64,000 nt of DNA from Alnus glutinosa (GCF_958979055.1 NC_084886.1:18534654-18598653); one strand, 5' to 3'; shown: positions 31,827 through 44,276, counted from the stretch's first letter. The notes: generated from the letters alone by a model not told the origin. A program made the numbers and translations.

Positions 31827-32159
31827 GAGAAATGATCCCTACACTCATTTCTCACAACAGCCCCACAACAAGCTGACGTGGCTGGTAATATTTTATTACT
31901 TTTGGGATTTGATTCCTACACAACACCACCACAACAACTGCACAACACTCCCTCACATGGGAGTGGGCTCCACACATTGAGCCCCACCCCCATGTGAGGG
32001 GGTGTTGTGCAGTTGTTGTGGTGGTATTGTAAATCTATCATTTTCCATTACTTTTTTACAAAAAGAAAAGAAAAGAAAACAAAAAAATAATAAAATATTA
32101 CCAGCCACGTCAGCTTGTTGTGGGGCTGTTGTGAGAAATGAGTGCAGGGATCATTTCTC
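31827..32159. mobile_element. Foldback MITE, 333 bp, perfect 9-bp TSD
   Basis: Long inverted arms begin GAGAAATGATCCCTACACTC; the right arm reads the same on the minus strand apart from one base in its first 20. The duplication TAAAATAAA lies at 31818-31826 and 32160-32168. The centre is a second palindrome around CCTCACATGGGAGTGGGC / GCCCCACCCCCATGTGAGG. The 9-bp duplication suggests the Mutator superfamily. Confidence 0.88.
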
Positions 32160-32351
32160 TAAAATAAAATTCTAACCGTAAAATGATTCCTAATTAAATG
32201 AAGAGGATCCTTGATTTCCTTTCCAATTTTGGGATGTCTTGAATGGATTTGGCTTAAGCGCGGTAAAAAAAAATAACTAGAGTGTAATTTTTTCAAGAGT
32301 CTAAATTTAATTTCAAGTTTTACATGAGGAAAAAAAAGGAGCAAAAATTAA

Positions 32352-32723
32352 GGGTTAAATACGTTACAACCCCTTGTGGTTTCAAATTTTTATTTTTTGC
32401 CCCACATAGATGGTATCTGTGCTATGAGAAAAAACGGAGATGGTACCTACATCCAATTTTCCTAAGAAAACTAACGGATTGCCACTTTAATGCTGAAGTG
32501 GCGACTTACATGGCATCTGGAGATAGGTGTCACGTTTTAAAGTGTCACATGTCGCTGGTATAAAAAACCGTTAGTTTTAGACAGAAAAATGGATGGAAAT
32601 ACTATCTCCATCTTTTCTCATAGTTCAGGTATCATCTATGATTAAAAAATAAATAAAAATAAAGCATAGGGTGCAAAAAAAATAAAAATTTGAAACCATA
32701 TGGAGCAAAAAGGTACTTAACCC
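32352..32723. mobile_element. Mutator-type MITE, 372 bp, perfect 9-bp TSD
   Basis: Ends GGGTTAAATACGTTACAACC and, inverted, GGGTTAAGTACCTTTTTGC share a TATGGTTTCAAA-like subterminal block. The duplication AAAAATTAA lies at 32343-32351 and 32724-32732. No coding. Confidence 0.88.
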
Positions 32724-32732
32724 AAAAATTAA

Positions 32733-34077
32733 ATCCAAACCTTTTAAAAAACTAAAAAAAATATATATAAATTTTTTACGTCACCTAAGCCAAATGGATC
32801 CCCAGTGGACTACACTCCCCCGTGATTACATGAACATGTTTTGATGCAAGAGAATGAGTGCATTATCATTATTCAACATGGGCCAAACACTTTCAAAATA
32901 TGGCATCTCAGTCAACAAGTGTGAAGGGATTGGGAATGAGAATTTTCAATATTCATCATAGGGAAGGCAATGATGTTGTTTAAGACAAAATTCATGTCAT
33001 CATTGCTCAAATGATGTCGAGCAAAGGCTTTTCTTCCTTCCATTTTACAAGCAAACAAATGTTTTACCATCAATTTCCTTTGTTCTTTACACCCCCCCCC
33101 CAAAAAAAAAAATATATCTAGTATCATTGCTGGGTCTTATCATACACTAAAAGATTATGGACAAAGAGATAAAGACCATATATAATAGGGTAGAAGGAAC
33201 TTCTAATCAATCCTCAATTTTCCCCATTTTCTTCCTGAAGATTTTGTCTCATTCCTCAAAAGTCGTAATTTGCCTAAGCGTTACTTTACCTAGTTTCTTT
33301 GCCTTTGCCATACATCTTTTCCAACGTGGGTTTATAGAGAAAGATGATGTAAAAGGAGATAAAGTTAATTTGGATTTTTTTTATTTTTTTTTTTATTTTT
33401 TTAACGTATTGTGATTGAAGTTCAATGGTTTATCAAGTATTATTAAGTATACTTTTTGGGTATTTGTTTTCAAATCTTTTAGAGCACTAGCAATAGTTTT
33501 TTTTTTTTTTTTTTTTCAATTTTCTCTAAATTTAGAAAATCAAGTATACTTTTGGCTTTTCTATTCAAATAAACTCCACAATAATTTCTCATATCTTTTT
33601 CATATACTATTTTAAATATTGTTTCAAGATAGCCATTTAAATATTATTTCACATAAATGTTAGGGAAAGAGAGGAAAAATAAAGCATTTTTTTAATAAAA
33701 TAATGGTAAGGAAAGTAAAAGTGCTACTCTAGATTTAGGATATCACTTTTAATTCCCTTGGTTTTCCTTGATTTAAGGAACACCAAGGAAGTCTGTTGTA
33801 TGAAACTTTTTTAAAGTTTTCCCTACATTTAAGAAAGTAAATGAGATTTACAATAAAAAAAAATTAAAAAGTAAATTTTATATATATAATCGACTGTGGA
33901 GGGCAGTGAAGTAAATTCGATACCCTGTGAAAATCTTGCATATCCTTCTCACTCTCTCTTCCATCTCTACCATCTTCATACAAGATTGTGTTGTTGTAAA
34001 TAGTCTACCGATTCAGGAAAAACGTTAATTACATCTGTACTATCACTCTAAAATAATTAATCACTTTAGAGATTTCT
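32733..34077. other. AT-rich spacer, no gene seen
   Basis: Several long T-runs (for example near 33375-33410 and 33500-33516) and no recognisable coding sequence. A short C-run/A-run junction occurs near 33091-33110. Confidence 0.5.
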
Positions 34078-34086
34078 TAAAATCAT

Positions 34087-34309
34087 GGGGAAAGTACACT
34101 TTACCCCCCTGATGTATCCACCCATTGGCAATTTGACGTCCAATGTTCAATTTTTGGTAGATAACCCCCCTGAAGTTGTATTTGTGTGCCACCGTGGACC
34201 TTCCGTCCACATGCCCGTCATTTTAGACGAAAACCGTGTCACGTGCAACGCACAGTCATGTTTAACACAGTTTCCAGCGCCAAATTACCCCCGATATCAT
34301 CTAACCCAC
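34087..34309 (+). repeat. Left terminal inverted repeat of the MULE
   Basis: 223 bp ending ...CATCTAACCCAC, matching the complement of 40919-41141 with about a dozen differences. It contains a TCACGTG box and TTCCGTCCAC, as the right arm does. Confidence 0.93.
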
Positions 34310-35628
34310 ACATATCACTGCCTCGTGCCCCTCCAAAACATCACTTTCAAAATTTGTTCCCCACTCGACTTCACTCTCCCACTCAAAAGGAAGAAGGCGA
34401 CGAAGAAGGGGACATCGATTTCCTAATTTTGGTCCCCACTCGACACCAATATTCTCTCGACCAAACCGAAAAAGCAGGTGAATGTCTTTTTCATTAATTT
34501 TTTTGTGATTTCTATATAGTTTAAGGTTTGTCGGCATTTGGGTTTTGAAGAGTGGGTGGGGTGCACAGTAACTGTCGAGTTTTTGGGGGGTTTCGGTTGT
34601 ATGGGATTTGTTTACCAATTTCTAGGGTTTTGGGGTTGTTGGGGATTTGGGATAAAAACATTACAATTGTCGGGAATTTGGGAGTTTCGGGAATTTAGGG
34701 GTTTCGGTTGACACTGATTTGAGTTGAGAGTTTGTATTTTGTTTGCTTAGTTTAATTGTGACTATAATAAAACTGTTACTAATTTCTAGGGTTTTGGGGT
34801 TGTTGGGGATTTGAGATAAGAGCATTACAAGTGTCAGGAATTTGGGGTTTCGGTTGACACTGATTTGAGTTGAGGGTTTGTATTTTGTTTGCTTTGTTTA
34901 ATTGTGCTTTAATGACATAGGTCAAATAGAAAATGCTCAAAAACTTACGAAATTAGATATATAAAATATCAAACCTGTTCTCCCCAATTGGGTAAATGTA
35001 CAATCTAAAATCCCTCTCAGACAAGGTGAAAAACAATTAAACATTGCCACTGTAGAGCTTGAAAAGTAATTAATTACATCTTTGATATGTTAAGCAAATT
35101 GAGAAAACGAATTAAGGGGGAACACCAATCACATAGTACTTCCATAGTTATTACGTCTTTATGATTTCAAATAAATCCTTTACCTTTTCACAAATAAATA
35201 AATCACAGCACACATAAGCCAAAAAAAGAAAGAAAAAGAGGCACAATTTATATAAAAAGAGAAGATTATGGAAAGCTAGCAGTAAATAGTAGATATAACT
35301 CTCATCCAAATCCAACTAATTAACAAACTAATTAGCTAACTTTCAGTAGTAGGTTAAAGTCAGTCCAATCATAAACTAACCAAGGAAGAAATAACTCGAA
35401 ACATTCTAAAACTAACCAATGATGTAGTCCAAGCATCCAAAGCATATAGTGGTCCCATGTTCTCTCTTGGTGCATAACATATTAATTCCCTGGGGGCATA
35501 TTGAGGGCAGTGGGTTCATAGCTTATTTTTCCTTTGATGAATTATGTTGTAAATGTAATGTAAAATTAAAATTGTATACTAGTGGTCCCCTAGTCCAATT
35601 GATAATGTAATATTTTTGAATGTGTAGG

Positions 35629-38132
35629 ATGAAATTGGTGTTTGAGAAAAATTATGGGGGTAGGTTCGACAGAGCATATGGAGTCATCTATTCGGGGGGT
35701 GAAATAGTTGTTCATCCTCAAAGTGTTGATCCGGATAGATTTACTTTTTCTATACTTGAGTCTATTGTGGAACAATATGGGTACAATCCGGGTGACTTAA
35801 TTTACTTTAGAGACCCCAATAAAGATCTAGTTGTGGGTTTGCATCTAGTGTCCTCGGATTATTATGTGCATTATATGTCATCGATACATGTGGAGAACAA
35901 TGTTGTTGAACTGTATATTGTTTCTTTCCAAGATGATGGGGATGGGGAAAGTGGGGAAGGTGGGGAAGGTGGGGAAGATGATGAAGAGGAAGATGTTCGA
36001 GGTAGGGTTGCTCTTAATGGTGGGATGATAAAATTAGCGATGATGAAGACGTTTTTGAAGTTAATTATGATGTCAATAGGGTTGGCCCCTCAACTTATGA
36101 GTGTGTGGAGGGTGATGGGGAGAATGGGGATGGGAATGAGAGTGAGGATGGGGATGGGAGTGGGGATGGGGATGGGGATGGGTTTGAGGGTGGTGCTGGA
36201 GTTGAGGGTAGGAGTGGGCCATCTACATCTGAGGGTAGAAGTGGGCCATCTACATCTGACCACGGCATGCAGTCATTTGAAGATGTTGAGGTGGTTGACA
36301 ATGTTTCTGAAATGGGTAGAAGTGACATCCTGTTGTCACCACTTGTTAGTGATGCAGATTCTGGTGGGATTTCATCTAATCTTGGTTCGGAGTACCATGC
36401 GATGGACCTTGTCAATCCAACCTTAAAGCTGGGGATGAAATTTTCTAGTTTACAGCTGTTCAGAGAAGCTGTTAAGCAATACAATGTACAAAGGGGCAAA
36501 GACATATAGTTTCTAAAAAATGAAAGAGCTAGATGTGTTGCTGTTTGTAGAGATCCCTCTTGTGACTACAGAGTCTATGGTAGACAGATGAGTGATGAGC
36601 AGTCTTTCGAAGTAAGGTCATTAAGACCTAAACACTCTTGTACTCGTGTATACAAGAGCTCAATTGTAAATTCTAGGTGGATATCAGATAAGTTGTTTGA
36701 CAAGTTTAAGATTCAACCAGACATGCCACTGAGGTGATACAAGATGAAGTGAAGAGAAAATGGAACGTAGAAGTGACCAAGAGCCAAATGTATAGGGGTC
36801 GAAGAAGGGCAGGAAAGCAGATTTTTGGTAATCTGGGTCAACAGTACAGCAGGTTGTGGGATTACTGTGAAACTTTGAGGCAAACAAACAAGGGCAGCTG
36901 TGTTATGATGAAGGTTGAGAGACCTACCTTTGCCTCGGAACCTATGTTCCAAAGACTTTATATGTCCCTGGCAGCCATGAAGCAAGGGTTCCTGGAGGGT
37001 TGTAGGCCTGTTATCGGCCTAGATGGGTGCTTTCTGAAGGGTCCATACAAGGGATCACTACTAGCTGCAGTTGGCAGAGATGCCAACAACAACATGTACC
37101 CTATTGCAATTGCCGTTGTGGAAGCTGAGATAAAAGAGAGCTGGACTTGGTTCTTGGAGCACATTGTTTCAGACCTTGGGTCCCATGCGAGGCACGTTAG
37201 GCCTACTTTCATTTCTGATCAGCAGAAGGTTAGCTTTATTACTTACATAACTTTTTTTTTTTAGAAATTTAAATAATTTTACATTTTATTACTTACATAA
37301 TGTTACATTGGAATGATCCAGGGTCTTATTCCAAGCTTTGATGTTGTTATACCTACGGCAGACCACCGGATATGTGTAAGGCATTTATATGCCAATTTTC
37401 GGGATAAAGGGTTTAGAGGGGTGGCACTGAAGAATTATTGTGGGCTGCAGCATCGGCTTACACTGATATTGAGTTCAGATATCACATGGAAGAGATTAAG
37501 AAGTTGAATCCTGTGGCCTTCGAGTATCTAGAGAAGATTGACCCCAGTGGATGGTCAAGACCATGGTTCAATAACTATCCAAAGTGCGACCTTCTTGTCA
37601 ACAACATCTCTGAGTGTTTCAACTCATATATCCTCAAGGCTCGTGAGAAGCCGATTTTGACAATGTTGGAGATGATTAGGAAGCAACTTCAAAGAAGGTA
37701 CCAACTAAAAAGATATGGCATTAAAACTTTAAAGGGCAAGTTGTGCCCTAGAATTGTTGACAAGCTTGAGGCGATTGGGGAAAAGGCATCAATTGTGAGT
37801 TTACTACCCAATTGTATTGTTGTTGTTGTTGATGCTTCATGGTTTGGATTACTTACCTTTGGCATTTTTTTTTTCTTCATCATGGTGGGGTTCAGACCCA
37901 GAGTGAAGGATGCAGCAGTAGTATCAAGGGGGGCACAAATCCAGCGAAGAACAGTAAAAGGGGAGGTGCACAGCCACATAACAAAAGAGTAAGCATAGGG
38001 TCCCACTTTTGAGTAATATATTGCACACTTCCATGATATTGATTAATCCTATTTGTTTGTGTTTATTAGACAAGTGCAAGGAAAGGTATAAGTACAAGTG
38101 TTTCAACACCAGGTTATGGTAGGAATACATAA
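35629..38132 (+). pseudogene. MULE (MURA-type) transposase, disabled
   Basis: Order of parts: a PB1-like N-terminal domain from ATG 35629 (MKLVFEKNYGGRFDRAYG); an acidic/Gly-rich linker; the MuDR DNA-binding region (LKLGMKFSSLQLFREAVKQY, later CVAVCRDPSCDYRVYG); and the MULE catalytic domain with the first aspartate in VIGLDGCFLKG and the second in FISDQQKG, followed by AYTDIEFRYHMEEI. Breaks: a frameshift near 36020, a stop at 36507-36509, a frameshift near 36733 and one near 37430. A plausible intron lies at 37229-37320. The usual SWIM zinc finger after the catalytic domain was not found; a Ser/Lys-rich tail follows (37898-37987 and 38070-38132). The product cannot be made whole, so the element would need a transposase from elsewhere. 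Confidence 0.9.
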
Positions 38133-38335
38133 CAACCCACTGCACCACCTTCTTCATTTGTGCAAAGAGATGTGGTATTTATTTGCTACTTTACTTTATT
38201 TTTGTTTTTCTATAACTTCACATGTATCAGTCTTTTGACAATTTATTTAACATTCTAACTGGCTGTAAACTTATGGCAGGAAAATAATATGGAATTAACA
38301 TTGTCAAGCTGGAATAGGCAACCTCCTGCACCTGC

Positions 38336-38395
38336 ACCTAGACCACCTCCACCACCCAGGAGGATGTCAGGCACCCAGGAGGATGTCAGGCAGAT
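38336..38395 (+). repeat. Small tandem duplication in the MULE tail
   Basis: CACCCAGGAGGATGTCAGG occurs twice in direct succession, downstream of a proline-rich CCTGCACCTGCACC run. Confidence 0.7.
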
Positions 38396-39284
38396 TGAAA
38401 GTTCCAATATATCCCAAACCACTAGTTTGGATTGACCTTACTGAAAGAACAACAGATGGATGCGGAGGGAAAGTGTATGGTAAAAACCCAGCAACCCCAG
38501 CTGTGATATCGTCAACGGTTGCCAAGGAGAAAGGGAACGGTAAAAGAATGGTGCATTCGATTGAGAAAGGGATACAGATCATGGACTCAAAGATGAATAA
38601 GAAAAGGCCAGAGTGGAAGCATTGATTAGTTCTATTTATTTTTCTTTTTTTGGTGTAATATTTTATTTTGGACAATGAAATATGTGTTTGGAGGTAGGGT
38701 TGGTAAAAACTGCAGGGTTTTGTGGACAATGAAATGTGCAATATAATTATAAGGTTGGAGGTAGGGTTGCATCTTTTTTCCATTTCTATGTGCGATGTAA
38801 TTATGTGTTTAGAGGTACAATTTGTTTTTGGGTAGTGCATTGTTGATTTGTGTGAAAAGAGTGATGCAATTGTGTTTGATACCAATAGTTTTGTTCTCAG
38901 ACTGGTATGACAAATATGGAAGATTAGATGAGGCTAAGAAACTCTATGTTGAGACTAGGAGATGGATATTCTTCTACTTAATTCTATGATTTACCTCCAT
39001 ATGACTGCTTGCAATAATGCAAGATTTCTCTTGTTCAAGAAAAATGAAAAGGGACTATGGCCTGACTCCTTAACGCTGCCCTACTTGTAACACACATTTA
39101 TGCAATGGCCATTGGGGATGAGACAGACTAAACATGGCTTGTGTCCTGAGAATGGGAAAGTATGATAAGTTGATAACAAACCATAGCTAATAAACGTTAT
39201 CATTTGGTAAGTGATGTGTAAAATAGTAACAAGTGAAGCCCATTTTTTAAAGCTTTTCAAGTCCAATCTATCTATCTATTTCCA

Positions 39285-39480
39285 CATTCAAAAAATAACC
39301 AACTACCAAATCCCAAATCACATACATCCCTTCATGTTTAGGTTACAAACTTGTGTCCAAAAGATCAACAATTCTAGGGCACATACAAAAAATAACCAAC
39401 TACCAAATCACATACATCCCTTCGTGTTTAGGTTACAAATTTGTGTCCAAAAGATCAACCCTATACACATACAAAAAATG
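39285..39480. repeat. Two-copy tandem repeat inside the MULE, about 97-bp period
   Basis: ATAACCAACTACCAAATC...CATACATCCCTTC...GTGTCCAAAAGATCAAC appears twice in a row. Confidence 0.8.
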
Positions 39481-39578
39481 GCCTACATTACAACATAACA
39501 ATGGGGCCTACATTACAACATAACATGGCATACATTACATCGAAAAGGTCTACATTACAAAACAAAAGGCCATTGTCT

Positions 39579-40013
39579 TTAAGGTAACAACATAAGACCA
39601 CGTCCAACTTCAAACGCACCCTTTGAAGTTGATCCTGGCATTAAAAGATACGCCACGATCAATATCCATGTACATAGAATTATTGTCCTATAATTTTTCT
39701 TCATTGCTTGATACTTTATCTGCCCAATCTCGATTTCTTTACGAAGGGCGGCATTTTCAATCTCCATCTTTGCCTCCGCCTTTGCAACTTCAGTTTCAAC
39801 CATTATACGACATTGTTCAGCTGCTTCACTCTCCATCTTCTCCTTAAACTTTGCAACTTCGATTTCAACCATTGTACGACAGCAGTCGGCTTCTTGAATC
39901 AAACTTACATGTCATTCCCTCAAACGGCCTACTACCCTCTCTCCATATTGACACATTTTAGGATCAATCTATTCTCAAAAACCACATGCCCGATTTATCT
40001 ATAAAACTCCCCA

Positions 40014-40054
<41 letters not shown>

Positions 40055-40797
40055 AGTAAATAAAATAAGAACATTCCCTCAACCCTAAAAACAAACCACA
40101 ACACCAAATGTACCTATAAATTAGAATAAAATTGCACTTAAAATGTTAAACAAAACTGCACTTAAAATGTTAGGACCATTTTAATAAACTACATTTTAAA
40201 CAACTACAACTACTAAGAAATTACATTTTCAATCATCTCTATTCTTATGCATTAATGATCACAATTTCATGCAAAAACCTCATACCTACATTAACAAAAC
40301 AGTGGATTCAGACAGTTCATTAACAACTCAGTATTTCCCAAGAATCTCCATCAAGCCTCCCATAATTCGGCAGATTGGTTGTGTGCGTATTTTAATTTTT
40401 GTTTCTTTTAAACAAAAACTCATGAAAGAATTGCTTTCATTGTTCCAAAATCAAGCAAACCCATAAATGCGATTTAATTTTCTAAATCCAAAAGTCATGA
40501 ACACTTCCCACTTTAACAATGGGCACAACCTAAACCCTAATTTTCAAAATAATGAAAATCTGCAACATCCCCATCATATAAATTTACAGTTAATGAGAGT
40601 TTTAGCTAGACTTATACCTTGTAATTCTCGCATTTTCGAAACCTTCTACCAAAATTTTTTTCGGTGTACGAGGTTAACACACAAGCCGAACGCTCACAAT
40701 AACAGAGTGGCTTCACTGCAAATGTTGCCAAACTCATTGAAGAATCCGACTCTGAGGTAGCAGTCCCCGACGGTCCAGACGGTTGCATTATCGGCAA
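39579..40797 (-). pseudogene. GRF zinc-finger / coiled-coil / membrane-tail gene carried by the MULE, decayed
   Basis: Exon 1 (about 40618-40797) holds half of a GRF-type zinc ribbon: CYCERSACVLTS, then NFGRRFRKCENYK, ending at a good donor. Exon 2 (from 39998) continues ...ACGF, two stops, then IDPKMCQYGERVVGRLRE, another stop, HVSLIQEADCC, an amphipathic coiled coil (VEIEVAKFKEKMESEAAE...) and a hydrophobic segment (TIILCTWILIVAYLL) before the stop at 39579. At least two stops sit where conserved tryptophans would be expected, so it is broken. Similar single-domain GRF proteins (At4g04775-like) are multi-copy in many plants. It may be the element's own second gene or a captured host gene. 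A 40-bp A-run (about 40013-40053) is in its intron. Confidence 0.75.
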
Positions 40798-40918
40798 TAG
40801 CAGGACTTCGAAACCTAATTTCTGTAGCTCCTACGGTCTGTTTCGGTGTGGGAGAAGACAAGAAATAAGCCAACAAGTCCCCACAATGGTCCGACAATAT
40901 AAGTGATATTTGGGTTGA

Positions 40919-41141
40919 GTGGGTTAGATGATGTCGGGGGTAATTTGGGGATGGAAACTGTGTTAAACGTGACCGTGCGCTGCACGTGACACTGTTTCTG
41001 TCTAAAATGACGGGCATGTGGACGGAAGGTCCACGGTGGCACACAAATACAACTTCAGGGGGGTCATCTACCAAAAATTGAACATTGGGCGTCAAATTGC
41101 CAATGGGTGGATACATCAGGGGGATAAAGTGTACTTTCCCC
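40919..41141 (-). repeat. Right terminal inverted repeat of the MULE
   Basis: Inverted partner of 34087-34309, the same 223-bp length, ending TACTTTCCCC before the duplicated TAAAATCAT. Confidence 0.93.
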
Positions 41142-41727
41142 TAAAATCATTTATAAAGTCGAGTTTCACATAATAAATAAATAATATAAAACTTAGTATT
41201 TATGAGTGTCTTTACAAATCACCTATTATATGTAGACTGCTTATCTTTCCAATATAATAATAAAGTATTACAAATACTAATCATTGGATCTAGTCCACTA
41301 TTGCATCCCAATGGTTGTTGCTCTCTTTCGTTTTCTTTCTTATAAGAAAAACAGAAACTTTAACAAGTTCCTCCTGTTCTTATTTATCTTCTTTTGGAAA
41401 GTAAAAGAAGTAAAAGAATGGAGAGAACTATCCTTGCCATCGTTTAGAGAATTTGATCCAAATCAAGCCCCAAAGCCTAAACATTGTCCACTAAAATTGT
41501 CAAAAAGAAACCACAACAAGAAATGTCCATTTTGAATTATGAGGATCCCCTTCATAATTCACAGCAACAATCTTTGAAAATCCAATCTCAGCCAATCATT
41601 TTCAAGCAATCTACCACGTGTCACCACCACAAGCAAATGAAAACGGATGACATTTGCCAAGGGCCAAGAGTCTCTCTCTCTCTCTCTCCCACACTTGTTC
41701 GCACTACTGCAGTCTGCAGTGCACGCC

Positions 41728-42636
41728 ATGCCTGCTTCAGGAGCAACAGCATTGCATGCCTTCCTCTGCTTCTCTCCTCAGAAACCATCGTCTCCCCCAC
41801 TGAATTGCCAGCAATCGCAGACCACCTTGGCAGCAAAACCCAAAAGCGTCCTCCAAAACCACCCACTCTACACTACAACCCATGAAAACCTCTCCCTCCA
41901 AATCAAAGAGAAAATCCTCTGCCTTGAAATTATGGGTGTTGACTCGGGTAGAGCCCTCTCCCAAAACCCTTCTCTACACGCAGCCACCCTCGAATCCATC
42001 CACTCCATCATCTCCTTCCTCCAATCCAAAGGCATTCGCCAAAAGGACTTGCCTAGAATCTTTGGCATGTGCCCCAAAATTCTCACCTCCGACATCAAAA
42101 CTGACCTTAACCCAATTTTCAACTTTCTCTCACAATACCTTGGAGTCCCAGATCATAGCTTTAGAAGGGTCATCAACAAATGCCCAAGATTACTTGCTTC
42201 TAGTGCAAGCAACCAGCTCAAACCAGCTTTTTTTTACCTTCAGAGACTTGGGTTCAAGAACTTGGAGGCCTTGGCTTACAATGACTCGGTCTTGTTGGTT
42301 TCTAGTGTAGAGATCACGCTGATTCCCAAGCTGAAGTATTTGGAAAGTTTGGGGCTTTCCAGGGATGAGGCTGTGGGGATGGCTTTAAGGTCCCCATCCC
42401 TGCTGACATTCAGTATCGAGAATAATTTTAAGCCAAAATTTGAGTACTTTTCTGGGGTGATGGAGAGGAAGTTGGAGGAGTTGAAGGAATTCCCTCAGTA
42501 TTTTGCATTTAGTTTAGAGAAGAGGATAAAGCCTAGGCACATCAAAGTCTTGCAGAGTGGCGTGGAAGTCCCTTTGCCACTGATGCTTAAGAGCACTGAT
42601 GAAGAGTTTGCGGGATTGATAAGACAGGGGGGTTGA
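41728..42636 (+). CDS. mTERF-family protein (MTEF1-like), chloroplastic
   Basis: mTERF proteins bind nucleic acid in organelles and act in transcription termination, splicing or rRNA maturation. Intronless. From ATG 41728 it is 302 residues, the length of the Arabidopsis protein I believe closest (At2g34620). An in-frame ATG at 41647 would add 27 residues, but that stretch includes a CT-repeat typical of a leader. The N terminus is transit-peptide-like, followed by ILCLEIMGVDSGRALSQNP and a series of about 30-residue mTERF helical repeats with the usual Leu/Pro pattern: LPRIFGMCPKILTSDI, FRRVINKCPRLLASSA, LVSSVEITLIPKLKYLESLG, MALRSPSLLTFSIENNFKPK. The end EFPQYFAFSLEKRIKPRH is a strong family signature. 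The gene stands alone next to the MULE's right end. Confidence 0.93.
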   Translation: MPASGATALHAFLCFSPQKPSSPPLNCQQSQTTLAAKPKSVLQNHPLYTTTHENLSLQIKEKILCLEIMGVDSGRALSQNPSLHAATLESIHSIISFLQSKGIRQKDLPRIFGMCPKILTSDIKTDLNPIFNFLSQYLGVPDHSFRRVINKCPRLLASSASNQLKPAFFYLQRLGFKNLEALAYNDSVLLVSSVEITLIPKLKYLESLGLSRDEAVGMALRSPSLLTFSIENNFKPKFEYFSGVMERKLEELKEFPQYFAFSLEKRIKPRHIKVLQSGVEVPLPLMLKSTDEEFAGLIRQGG

Positions 42637-44276
42637 TAGGAAGCGAAGGATTTTTGGCTTGTTTTTTACATGCTTAGAATGTCGAGGAACAAGCTCCATG
42701 GTATGGTGAGAAGAGATTGAGTTGCAGAAATTCTTGTTAGTTTTACATCGTTTAATGTACATTGAAGCCACAGCGCTGTATACTGTTTTATCTCCTATAA
42801 TAAAATTTCCAATTTCATTTATATTTTTTATGATATAGTTGAATAGAAATTTTGGTTCCTGTATTAGTAGCTGCTTTTCTTGTTTTTGTGGAAAGATTGC
42901 AATGTGGGCATGTAGAATTTACCTGATAACACCTGATGGGTAAATCAAATAGGCAAGATGACTTGAGAAACCACTACAATATAATGCTCAAAGTTCACTG
43001 CTTTGTAGAAAATCCTTGTGTTCTTCCTTTCTCATATATGACTATATGAGTGCTTGTGTGTATGCAAACGTGCGTCAGAAGAGACAATGATTAGTGCTTG
43101 TATATATCTAGTGACCACTTGTATAGTTCTTTATATTGTTTGTGGTGATTAGTAGGTTTTGGGTTATAGAGAAAAAAATTTCCCTGGGGTTTGACTGCCT
43201 TGCACGGTTTTAGACATAAAATCCATCATAAGAGCAGCTCCGTAGTTTAGGTAAGGTGTAAAATTTTCTTTTTCTTGCTTTCCTGGAATGCCAATATGTT
43301 TATCAATGTTTATACCTGCTTACATCTTTTACAGAAGAGACATTAGTGCCAAAAGTCCAAGACACCTAATTCCCTATTCCTGTCCTTGTTTTTTTTCCAA
43401 TCCCCTTTCAGATTTCCCCCTAATGTTGGAAAAGCTATAAAATTTATAGCAATATTGTTCAGTACTTTCAATGCATTCTACTGTATAGCTATAGTATACA
43501 TTGGCATTATAATATTTATGCATTGCAGCTTAGTTGGGATATTGATTGGTTTATCAATACTCAACAGTGTGATATTATTATCAAACTTCCTTGTCTGTTT
43601 TGATGAGATAGTGGCCTTTTAAAATATATATATATATTTTTTTTTTCTTTTTTTCTTTTTTTGGGGTGGGGGGGCAAGTAATTATTGAATGTAGTGCACT
43701 TTGGCTGAAGTGAACTGAAATTTCATCCTATATACACTTTGAAATTTCATAGCTGCTCAATCAATATTGGCATTTTACATGATCTTAAGTCTTGACTTGA
43801 AATTAATTCATGTGGTCAATCACAGTAAAGGATCTTATATGATAATATGAACCAAAGAACCAGAGCTGAACCTGTACTTATCATTAATAGTTTGGTGTAT
43901 AGAGTAAAAAATAAGAAGGCTGAAGGTGAAAAACCCCTGGGAGTAGGGGGATACAAAACCCAATGCCTTTAGTATGCAGATGTTGAAGTTTCCAATTTGT
44001 TTCTGAAAAGGTAGTTGACAAGTTGTAACTTGTAAGCTGATGGTGGTATAGAGCAAGGTGAAGATTTTTAATGTATGTGCTTTCCAAATGATGTTACTGC
44101 TGTCTGCAGATGATACTTTCTGGTAGCTAAATCTTCCTTTTTCTTCCCTCAGCAAAAAGAGAAAGATAAAAGATAAATGAGCTTTGCTGTAGTAAATACT
44201 TTGCAGTATTGGCAACAAGGCGTTTTATGGAAATTTTAGGGTTTCGAGGATGTAAGGGTATTGCTTCTGGTGAATA
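42637..44276. other. Intergenic stretch, no gene seen
   Basis: It holds the mTERF 3' UTR (AATAAA-like ATAATAAAATTT near 42798) and AT-rich DNA with T-runs and a short GGGGTGGGGGGG run near 43661. Confidence 0.5.

Larger units (their letters stand above)
34087..41141 (+). mobile_element. Complete Mutator-like element (MULE), 7,055 bp
   Basis: Ends GGGGAAAGTACACTTTA are inverted copies and extend into 223-bp terminal inverted repeats that are about 94% identical by eye. The perfect 9-bp target duplication TAAAATCAT lies at 34078-34086 and 41142-41150. Inside are a plus-strand MURA-type transposase (35629-38132, disabled) and a minus-strand GRF zinc-finger gene (39579-40797, decayed). The element has the full architecture of an autonomous MULE but no longer a working transposase. 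Confidence 0.95.

Noticed and set aside
36095-36505. Minus-strand Ser/Pro-rich open frame within the MULE
   Set aside because: It is the complement of the Gly/Asp-rich linker of the transposase and is open only because of that repeat composition.
41621-42122. Minus-strand open frames across the mTERF gene
   Set aside because: They mirror the coding sequence in the opposite direction; only the plus-strand protein has the mTERF repeats.
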